Origin: Clostridia bacterium
GTDB taxonomy: Bacteria > Bacillota > Clostridia > Christensenellales > UBA1242
Assembly: GCA_028704215.1 (NCBI GenBank)
Contig: JAQVLJ010000007.1
Location: forward strand, 1 to 20,909
Length of the DNA: 20,909 nucleotides
Reading direction: 5' to 3'
The notes below the pieces were generated by a model that was not told the DNA's origin, did not search any database, and was given only the letters and a program-made list of their open reading frames with translations. The translations under genes and the position numbers were made by a program. Positions 15,369 through 20,909 of the stretch are shown here, one piece after another (position 1 is the first letter of the stretch; every line of letters begins with the position of its first letter).

Positions 15369-15581
15369 ATGGAAGAAATTAACTTTGAAAAAAGCTTAAA
15401 AAGATTAGAAGAAATTGTAAAAACCGTGGAAAGTGGTAGTATTACACTTGACGAAAATTTGAATCTTTACGAAGAGGGCGTTTTATTGGCAAAAAACTGT
15501 CTTGATACCCTGGAAAAAGCAAAAGGAAAAATAACGCAAATAAAACTTGATGGTGAGGGTTCGAGCGAGGAGGATTTTTAA
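15369..15581 (+). CDS. xseB: Exodeoxyribonuclease VII small subunit
   Basis: The 70-residue helical protein matches XseB in length and sequence: NFEKSLKRLEEIVKTVESGS, then LDENLNLYEEGVLLAKNC and a closing helix. Several copies wrap the coiled-coil arms of XseA. The ribosome binding site AAGGAG overlaps the end of xseA, which stops two bases before. Its stop overlaps the proS start by one base (TAATG). Confidence 0.94.
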   Translation: MEEINFEKSLKRLEEIVKTVESGSITLDENLNLYEEGVLLAKNCLDTLEKAKGKITQIKLDGEGSSEEDF

Positions 15582-17236
15582 TGAGATTATCAAATTATTT
15601 TTTAAAAACATACAAAGAGTATCCCAGTGACGAAGATATTATTAGTCAGAAATTGCTAGTTAAAGCAGGTTATATCAAAAAACATGCGCAAGGCATTTAT
15701 GAATATTTGCCGCTCGGTTTTCGAAGTATGGAAAAAATAAAAACAATAATTCGTGAAGAAATGGACAAAATTGGCTTTTGTGAGATGCAAATGCCTACTT
15801 TACTTATGCAGGAAGTATACGATAAACGTATCAAATTTTTTGGAAAAGAAATGTTTAAGATTAAAGATAGAACGGACAAAGATTTGTGTCTAGGTCCTAC
15901 ACACGAAGAGCCATTTATTTTGTTAGTCAAAGATGCTTTAAATAGTTATAAACAATTGCCTATTGGTCTATATCAAATAAATAACAAATACAGAGATGAG
16001 ATACGCCCTCGTTTTGGATTAATGAGAGCAAAAGAATTTGTTATGAAAGATGCGTATTCGTATGACAAAGATGAAACTGGACTTGATGTGACATATAAAA
16101 AAGTTAAGCAAGCATATAACAATATTTTTAATCGTGTTGGACTTGATTTTGTTCCTGTAATTTCTGACAATGGAGTGATGGGCGGTAGTGCATCAGAAGA
16201 GTTTATGGCAAAATCTAGCGTTGGAGAGGCTGATATTTTAGACTGTGGATGTGGGTATGCAGTCAACCTTGAAAAAGTAGAATGTAGTTTTGAAAAAGCC
16301 AATACAAAACCAAAATTTGACAAAAAGAAACTTGTAAAAACTCCGAATTCAAAAACAGTCGAACAATTAGTAAATTTTTTAAACAAAAATGAAGCGGAAT
16401 TTTTAAAAGCCATTGTGTATAAAGCGGATGACAAATTTGTTTTGGCACTGGTACGCGGGGATCGTGAAGTAAATGAAACAAAATTAACAAATTATTTAAA
16501 ATGCGCAAATTTAGAACTCGCAAGTGTTGATGATTTTGTCAAAATAAATTCCGTTGCAGGATTTGTGGGGGCATTCGATTTGAAGAATTGTTTGACAATC
16601 GCAGATAATGAAGTTCATAATATGGTGGACTTTGTAATAGGTGCGAACAAAACAGATACTCATTACATCAATGCAAATTTATCTGATTTAAAAATTGACA
16701 AATTTATGGATTTGCGTAACGCAGTTGAGGGCGACAAATGTCCACTTTGTGGAAAACCAATGACAATGAAAAAAGGAATTGAAGTAGGTCATATCTTCAA
16801 AAATGATACACATTATAGCGAAAGTCTAGGGTGTACTTTCTTAGATGAAAATGGCAAAATGAAGCCAGTACATACAGGATGTTATGGCATCGGTGTTGGT
16901 AGGACGTTGAGTGCTATTATTGAACAAAATTTTGATGAAAAAGGTATTGTTTTACCTGAAAATATCGCACCTTATAAATATGCAATTTTGCCTGTAAACA
17001 TAAAAGATGAAAAACAAATGGAATTGGCAGAAAAGATATATGCAAAATGCGACCAAAATGATGCTTTGTTTGATGATAGGAAGGATACTTTCGGATTTAG
17101 AATGAAAGACCTTGAACTGATAGGAATACCAAATATAATAGTAGTCGGTAAAAATGCAGAGCAAGGTATGGTTGAATTATACAAACGCAAAACAGATGAA
17201 AAAAGTTTGATTAAAATTGAAGATTTGAATTTTTAA
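15581..17236 (+). CDS. proS: Proline--tRNA ligase, bacterial type with editing domain
   Basis: ProS is a class II aminoacyl-tRNA synthetase that charges tRNA-Pro. The 551-residue protein opens with RLSNYFLKTYKEYPSD; motif 1 is around GIYEYLPLGFRSMEKI. Motif 2 is RDEIRPRFGLMRAKEFVMKD, from residue 138; motif 3 is GIGVGR, ending at R441. Between motifs 2 and 3 lies the INS/YbaK-type editing domain (about 235-385) that removes misacylated Ala. A C-terminal anticodon-binding domain follows (about 455-551, YKYAILPVN onward). CPLCGKPM at about 387-394 and GIEVGHIF are family markers. The ribosome binding site GAGGAGG is strong. In Bacillus proS stands next to polC; here it has joined xseB, with a terminator after it. 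Confidence 0.96.
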   Translation: MRLSNYFLKTYKEYPSDEDIISQKLLVKAGYIKKHAQGIYEYLPLGFRSMEKIKTIIREEMDKIGFCEMQMPTLLMQEVYDKRIKFFGKEMFKIKDRTDKDLCLGPTHEEPFILLVKDALNSYKQLPIGLYQINNKYRDEIRPRFGLMRAKEFVMKDAYSYDKDETGLDVTYKKVKQAYNNIFNRVGLDFVPVISDNGVMGGSASEEFMAKSSVGEADILDCGCGYAVNLEKVECSFEKANTKPKFDKKKLVKTPNSKTVEQLVNFLNKNEAEFLKAIVYKADDKFVLALVRGDREVNETKLTNYLKCANLELASVDDFVKINSVAGFVGAFDLKNCLTIADNEVHNMVDFVIGANKTDTHYINANLSDLKIDKFMDLRNAVEGDKCPLCGKPMTMKKGIEVGHIFKNDTHYSESLGCTFLDENGKMKPVHTGCYGIGVGRTLSAIIEQNFDEKGIVLPENIAPYKYAILPVNIKDEKQMELAEKIYAKCDQNDALFDDRKDTFGFRMKDLELIGIPNIIVVGKNAEQGMVELYKRKTDEKSLIKIEDLNF

Positions 17237-17237
17237 C

Positions 17238-17268
17238 AAAAAAGTGCTTTTTACTAAGCACTTTTTTT
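17238..17268. terminator. Bidirectional intrinsic terminator between proS and tRNA-Glu
   Basis: AAAGTGCTT (17241-17249) and AAGCACTTT (17256-17264) form a perfect 9-bp stem with a 6-base loop. A T-run follows on the plus strand (to 17268), and the A-run before the stem gives a T-run on the minus strand. It lies between convergent proS and tRNA-Glu and can serve both. Confidence 0.85.
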
Positions 17269-17269
17269 A

Positions 17270-17344
17270 TGGTACCCCTAAGGAGAATTGAACTCCTGAC
17301 TCCGCCTTGAGAGGGCGATGTCTTAACCACTTGACCATAGGGGC
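17270..17344 (-). tRNA. tRNA-Glu, anticodon CTC
   Basis: Read on the minus strand, the 75-base molecule folds as a cloverleaf. The acceptor stem GCCCCTA pairs with TAGGGGT (one G-T pair), followed by discriminator A and an encoded CCA. The D arm contains GTCAAGTGGTTAAGAC. The anticodon stem TCGCC/GGCGG encloses the loop CTCTCAA with anticodon CTC, reading GAG. The T arm is AGGAG-TTCAATT-CTCCT. The sequence resembles other bacterial glutamate tRNAs in D arm and anticodon stem. It stands alone, with its own promoter. Confidence 0.95.
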
Positions 17345-17354
17345 TAACATCGAT

Positions 17355-17383
17355 AATATAGCATAAAATACATAATATTACAA
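17355..17383 (-). promoter_or_regulatory. Promoter of tRNA-Glu
   Basis: On the minus strand TTGTAA (17378-17383) stands 17 bases before TATATT (17355-17360), with an extended -10 TG. The start would fall a few bases upstream of the mature tRNA 5' end at 17344. Confidence 0.65.
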
Positions 17384-17403
17384 GTATACATCCAAAATTT
17401 ATT

Positions 17404-17431
17404 TTGATTAATCGTACATTTATGTTACCAT
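17404..17431 (+). promoter_or_regulatory. Promoter of comEC
   Basis: TTGATT (17404-17409), 16 bases, TACCAT (17426-17431) with TG at 17423-17424. The expected start near 17438 leaves only about six bases before ATG 17444, too few for a ribosome binding site. It is divergent from the tRNA-Glu promoter. Confidence 0.5.
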
Positions 17432-17443
17432 ATTCATAAGAAA

Positions 17444-18988
17444 ATGACACAAAAGAATAATTCAAAAAAGATTTTTAATAGTCGACCCATAATGTTTTTG
17501 TTCTTCATGTTTGCTTTTGGTTGTATATTTGCAAATTTTTATCAAAAACAAAGTGTTTTTTATGTAATTTTGCTTATTTTGATAATAATTTTACTTTTTT
17601 TTATTGCTTTTTATTATAAAAAATTTGTTTTAAGCTTGTTATGTTTACTAACATTATTTTTGGGTGCTGGATATTTTGGGATTTGTGTAAAACATTTTGA
17701 TGATAATATGGTCTACGCAGATGCTGTTGAAATTAAAGGAACTATTTACAAAATCGGAACTCAAAAAAATTGCAAACAAATAATTTATCTTACTGATACA
17801 TTGATAGATGATTGTCCTATGAATGCTAATGTAATGATACAAGTATATGACAATTTAAATGTTTTTGAATACAACGATATTGGGAATGTTATAATATTTG
17901 AACAAGAATTGCAAGTATTAGACTTGTATGAGTTTGATGATGAGATGGCATCATCATTTTTGTATCAAAACAATTTAAAATATTACACAGATGTGAATAC
18001 TCAAAATATAGCACTACTGGAACATAAAGATTATTTCAGTCAAAAAATAAAAGATTTGATTAAACAAAACTTGTCACTAGGCTTAAATAATGAAAACGCT
18101 TCACTTGCCTTTTCTGCGTTATTTGGCGACAAGACAGAATTATCTAGCGATATTTCAACTGCGTTTTCTACGAGTGGGGTATCACATTTGATTGCAGTGT
18201 CTGGCTTGCATGTCGGATTCATAGTTGCAATTTTAATTTTACTACTTAATTTGTTTCGTATAAAAAAATTGCCACAAATTATCATTGTATTTGTGATTTT
18301 AATGTTTTACGCATATATATGCAATTTTTCACCATCAATTATTCGTGCTATGATAATGGCAATGTGTTTAATGATGGCACCAATATTTAAACGCGAATAT
18401 GATATTGTCTCTGCTATTTCCTTAGCGGGACTAATTACTTTGGTAATCAACCCAATAAACGTATTTGATGTGGGGTGGCTATTAAGTTTTGGGTGTGTAT
18501 TTGGTATAGCATATTTTACAAAACCTTTTAAGTATATTTTTGACAAAATGGGACTTAACAAAATGTCTTCATCGATTGCAATAAGTTTATCAGCACAAAT
18601 TTCCATATTGTTCGTTTCGGCATTAGTTTTTGAACAAGTTCAGACTTTGTCATTTGTATCAAATATTATAATAATACCTTTATTTACATTAGCTTTTTCA
18701 TTTATATTTTTAATTGCCATTTTGTCATTGATTGTTCCATTTGTTATGTATATTCTTTGTGTGATAAATCCAGTTCTTTCAGTGATTATAATTGTAACAA
18801 ATTTGATAGCAAGTATTCCATTTGCTGTTCATAGTACGAACGTAATAAATTATTTTTCCGTAATAATTTACTTTGCTATGTTGACTTTAATTAGTCGTTT
18901 TTGTTTAATTGAAAGAAGCGTAAAAATAACTCTAATTTCAATATTTGCGACTATTTTAGTAGTCAATTCAACGATTTTAATGTTATAA
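17444..18988 (+). CDS. comEC: ComEC/Rec2-family DNA uptake channel, membrane part only
   Basis: ComEC proteins form the inner-membrane channel through which single-stranded DNA enters during transformation. The 514-residue protein has three N-terminal hydrophobic segments (about 15-80), an extracytoplasmic OB-like domain (about 90-190, VEIKGTIYKIGTQ onward) and the polytopic Competence domain (about 200-510). SHLIAVSGLHVG at 247-258 is the family signature; PSIIRAMIMA and FDVGWLLSFGCVFGIAYF also match. The C-terminal metallo-beta-lactamase-like domain of the long Bacillus form (about 776 residues) is missing; the gene ends after the last helix. No Shine-Dalgarno sequence precedes ATG 17444. 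The comEC-holA-rpsT order is conserved in Bacillota. Whether the cell is naturally competent cannot be told. Confidence 0.9.
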   Translation: MTQKNNSKKIFNSRPIMFLFFMFAFGCIFANFYQKQSVFYVILLILIIILLFFIAFYYKKFVLSLLCLLTLFLGAGYFGICVKHFDDNMVYADAVEIKGTIYKIGTQKNCKQIIYLTDTLIDDCPMNANVMIQVYDNLNVFEYNDIGNVIIFEQELQVLDLYEFDDEMASSFLYQNNLKYYTDVNTQNIALLEHKDYFSQKIKDLIKQNLSLGLNNENASLAFSALFGDKTELSSDISTAFSTSGVSHLIAVSGLHVGFIVAILILLLNLFRIKKLPQIIIVFVILMFYAYICNFSPSIIRAMIMAMCLMMAPIFKREYDIVSAISLAGLITLVINPINVFDVGWLLSFGCVFGIAYFTKPFKYIFDKMGLNKMSSSIAISLSAQISILFVSALVFEQVQTLSFVSNIIIIPLFTLAFSFIFLIAILSLIVPFVMYILCVINPVLSVIIIVTNLIASIPFAVHSTNVINYFSVIIYFAMLTLISRFCLIERSVKITLISIFATILVVNSTILML

Positions 18989-18989
18989 T
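18981..18989 (+). promoter_or_regulatory. Extended -10 element directly before holA
   Basis: TGTTATAAT (18981-18989) combines TGn with a perfect TATAAT and overlaps the comEC stop codon. The expected start, about 18995-18997, coincides with the holA ATG at 18996, as in leaderless mRNAs. No good -35 box is found at 16-18 bases. Confidence 0.45.
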
Positions 18990-18995
18990 AATTTT

Positions 18996-19931
18996 ATGAA
19001 ATTCTTGGAACTTGCGAACTCTTTAAAAGATATTAAAACCGCCTATATCATTAAAGGTGATGATGATTTTTTGAAGTCAAAAGCACTGAACTTACTTAAA
19101 GAAGCATGCATCAAGCAATTTGAAGATTTTAATTATTTTCGTGTTGATTTTTCTGCTAAAAATATGAGCGATTTGAATGAATTGCTAACAACTTTACCGA
19201 TAGGTGATGACACACGTTTGCTTATAATTGATAATTTTTTGTTAAATAATGAAAATGCAAATTGTATAAATAAAATCGTTGATTTAGGTTCACAAAACAG
19301 TCGTTTATGCGTTGTTTTTTATGAACCAAAAATATCTGGTAATAGTGGGATAGAAGTAATTGATTGCTCAAAACTAGACACAAATACTTTTGAGCGTTGG
19401 GTTTTAAGTTTTTTGAAAAAAAATGATCTTCGAATAGACAAAATGGCCTTGGAATATATATCTTTTGTTTCTGATTGTGACCTTACATTTTGTAACAGTG
19501 AATTGCCTAAGGTGGTTGCATACTGCGATGAAACAAAACATATAACAATTAATGATGTAAAACTTTTACTTACTAAAAACGAAAATTATTTTATATACAA
19601 TTTGACAAATTCTATTGATGAAAAGAATAATGAAAAGTACAATGCTATTTTAAATACTTTGATGCAAACAGAAATGGTAGGAAATGTTTTTACGTTTATG
19701 GGCAGCTATTTTAAAAAAATGTTTTATTGTGCTATAAGCAATGAAAATGATGAAGAAATAGCATTAAATTTGAATATAAAACCATATGCTATCAAAAAAT
19801 CCAAAGAAAACATAAAAAAGAACGGAAAGTTATTTTATATCAATCTTTTTCAAAAGTACGTTGAAAATGACACAAATATAAAATCTGGCAAAATATCTCC
19901 GTTGAATGCATTGTATAGTTTGGCTATGTAA
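18996..19931 (+). CDS. holA: DNA polymerase III delta subunit (clamp-loader)
   Basis: The delta subunit opens the sliding clamp ring within the clamp-loader complex. The 311-residue product has the HolA layout: an opening with TAYIIKGDDDFLKSKALNLL (about 14-33), FNYFRVDFSAKNMSDLNELL, LPIGDDTRLLIIDNF, a degenerate AAA+ part without a Walker A motif, then the helical middle and C-terminal domains (about 130-311), with FERWVLSFLKKNDLRI and a collar region ending ISPLNALYSLA. It follows comEC by seven bases and lacks a Shine-Dalgarno sequence; translation could be leaderless or coupled to comEC. A bidirectional terminator begins at its stop codon. Confidence 0.9.
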   Translation: MKFLELANSLKDIKTAYIIKGDDDFLKSKALNLLKEACIKQFEDFNYFRVDFSAKNMSDLNELLTTLPIGDDTRLLIIDNFLLNNENANCINKIVDLGSQNSRLCVVFYEPKISGNSGIEVIDCSKLDTNTFERWVLSFLKKNDLRIDKMALEYISFVSDCDLTFCNSELPKVVAYCDETKHITINDVKLLLTKNENYFIYNLTNSIDEKNNEKYNAILNTLMQTEMVGNVFTFMGSYFKKMFYCAISNENDEEIALNLNIKPYAIKKSKENIKKNGKLFYINLFQKYVENDTNIKSGKISPLNALYSLAM

Positions 19932-19965
19932 AAACAACCCCACAAAAGAGTAGGGTTGTTTTTTT
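19931..19965. terminator. Bidirectional intrinsic terminator between holA and rpsT
   Basis: AAAACAACCC (19931-19940) pairs with GGGTTGTTTT (19953-19962) around a 12-base loop, followed by Ts to 19965. The A-run at the left side gives a T-run in the opposite direction. It sits between the convergent genes holA and rpsT. Confidence 0.85.
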
Positions 19966-19978
19966 AAATATTAAAAAA

Positions 19979-20239
19979 TTAAATTTTGCTTAGCATAGCG
20001 CCAAGTTGCGCTTTTTTGTTATCAGCATTATTTCTGTGCAAAACACCTTTTGAAACAGCCGAATCAATAAGCGATACAGTTTCGCTATGAAGACTACTTG
20101 CCAATGTTTTATCTGCATTAGCAACAGCGTTTTTAAACTTTTTGATACTCGTAGCAATTCTGCTTTTTACAATTTTGTTTTCCATTCTCTCTCTTTCAGT
20201 TACAGAAATGCGTTTGACAGCCGATTTAATATTAGCCAT
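19979..20239 (-). CDS. rpsT: 30S ribosomal protein S20
   Basis: S20 is a small basic helical protein binding the 5' domain and helix 44 of 16S rRNA. The 86-residue length is standard. It begins ANIKSAVKRISVTERER and has the family's NKIVKSRIATSIKKFKNAV and SLIDSAVSKGVLHRNNADNK segments, the latter being the most conserved part. A GGGAGG ribosome binding site lies 7 bases upstream of its start on the minus strand. It has its own consensus promoter; expression is therefore independent of holA. Confidence 0.97.
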   Translation of the reverse strand: MANIKSAVKRISVTERERMENKIVKSRIATSIKKFKNAVANADKTLASSLHSETVSLIDSAVSKGVLHRNNADNKKAQLGAMLSKI

Positions 20240-20260
20240 ACTTACCTCCCAACGTGCTTG

Positions 20261-20289
20261 ATTATAACAAATACGTTAGAACAATGCAA
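20261..20289 (-). promoter_or_regulatory. Strong promoter of rpsT
   Basis: On the minus strand TTGCAT (20284-20289), 17 bases, TATAAT (20261-20266) with an extended -10 TG. The start near 20254 gives a leader of about 15 bases that contains GGGAGG. Confidence 0.85.
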
Positions 20290-20305
20290 GTGTTTTGATA
20301 TTTTT

Positions 20306-20909
20306 TTATACATACCATTTCTTTTTTGTTGATTTTGGGACAACATTTTTTGCTTTATTTTCATTTTTAAAAATTTTCTTTTCATCGGGGTACAATGATA
20401 TTATGTTTGAAACTTCAATTTTATTTGTCAAAAATTTTTGTTTTCGTTCATAATAATATTCGATTTTGTTCGAATCTATCTTATTATCTATGAACACATA
20501 CATCCCATCACTTTCTAATATTTCATCGAGTAAAATTGTGTTTTTATTAACTACTTTGTATAATTTGTAGTCAAAAAGTTTGTTTGTTTCAAAAGAAATT
20601 TCAATAAGGTTATTTTGAATATTGGCATTAATAACAGCAGGAACTTTATCAATACTTTCAGAGATAGGAGGTAAATTATTTTTGTCAAAAAGCTCTATTA
20701 ATGTATATCTTTCTGGCATATATTCGGATGCCAAAACAACTTTGTGATAATCATCGTACTGAATCCTATCTATTTTTAACTCTACTATATCTTCTGGCCT
20801 TTCAAACATTGGTTTTTCTTTGTCTAAATAATAATAATTTAGAATTGATTTTGAAAGGTTTGTAGGGTATTTTGCACTAGTAATCGATGAAGGCAACGGC
20901 TTTGTACCG
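20306..20909 (-). CDS. Probable class A penicillin-binding protein, C-terminal part (5' end outside window)
   Basis: The frame is open to the right edge, so about 200 C-terminal residues of a longer protein are seen; the TTG at 20896 is probably internal. The first part resembles the end of a class A PBP transpeptidase region: YPTNLSKSILNYY, then FERPEDIVELKID, VVLASEYMP and ELFDKNNLPP, a spacing like the 'F..P..i....id....lA....P....E.F..g..P' segment after the catalytic domain. Residues after that (PAVINANIQNNLIEISFET, YKLYKV, YVFIDN, IEYYYERK) fit an Fn3-like domain, followed by a basic tail ending KSTKKKWYV. Catalytic motifs are outside the window, so the assignment is an inference. No terminator follows before the rpsT promoter, so read-through into rpsT is possible. 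Confidence 0.5.
   Translation of the reverse strand, partial: GTKPLPSSITSAKYPTNLSKSILNYYYLDKEKPMFERPEDIVELKIDRIQYDDYHKVVLASEYMPERYTLIELFDKNNLPPISESIDKVPAVINANIQNNLIEISFETNKLFDYKLYKVVNKNTILLDEILESDGMYVFIDNKIDSNKIEYYYERKQKFLTNKIEVSNIISLYPDEKKIFKNENKAKNVVPKSTKKKWYV

Noticed and set aside
20894..20896. TTG at 20896 as a true start of a 196-residue gene
   Set aside because: The frame stays open to the window edge, no ribosome binding site is seen, and the sequence begins in the middle of a recognisable domain pattern.

Overview
The window is A+T-rich, densely packed bacterial DNA with the gene order of a low-GC, Gram-positive, endospore-forming lineage (Bacillota, Clostridia-like). Support comes from a complete-order spoIIIAA-AH operon, the rimP-nusA-rnpM-ylxQ-infB-rbfA-truB block, Asp23/NusB/XseAB, and comEC-holA-rpsT. 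TTG is used as a start codon several times. I cannot name a genus. Nothing looks like a phage, transposon, CRISPR array or recently acquired island, and no gene-free stretch exceeds 300 bases.

Left part (1-7832, all +): the 3' end of an RseP-type site-2 protease; a 507-residue protein sitting exactly where polC normally sits but carrying only the PolC-like N-terminal region, an OB fold and a DEDDh exonuclease, with no PHP or polymerase part; then, from its own promoter and a 5' hairpin, the translation/transcription factor operon rimP-nusA-rnpM(ylxR)-ylxQ-infB-rbfA-truB. These products build the 30S subunit, initiate translation, modify tRNA U55 and control elongation.

Middle part (7838-13183, +): efp with its own promoter, followed by two back-to-back intrinsic terminators that isolate it from spoIIIAA-AH. 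That operon encodes the mother-cell half of the SpoIIIA-SpoIIQ channel feeding the forespore. spoIIIAB is split by a one-base frameshift as given here, and SpoIIIAG is unusually short.

Right part: asp23 (own consensus promoter, followed by a hairpin terminator/attenuator), then nusB-xseA-xseB-proS in tight coupling; a bidirectional terminator; tRNA-Glu(CTC) on the minus strand; divergent comEC (membrane part only, no metallo-beta-lactamase domain) and holA, both without Shine-Dalgarno sequences and with -10 boxes placed as in leaderless transcripts; a second bidirectional terminator; rpsT on the minus strand; and the C-terminal end of what is probably a class A penicillin-binding protein with an Fn3-like tail, running off the right edge.

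This is essentially a housekeeping/sporulation core region. The best candidate for something unusual is the polymerase-less PolC-like exonuclease with an internal sliding-clamp-type motif. Residue numbers below count from the start codon chosen here.
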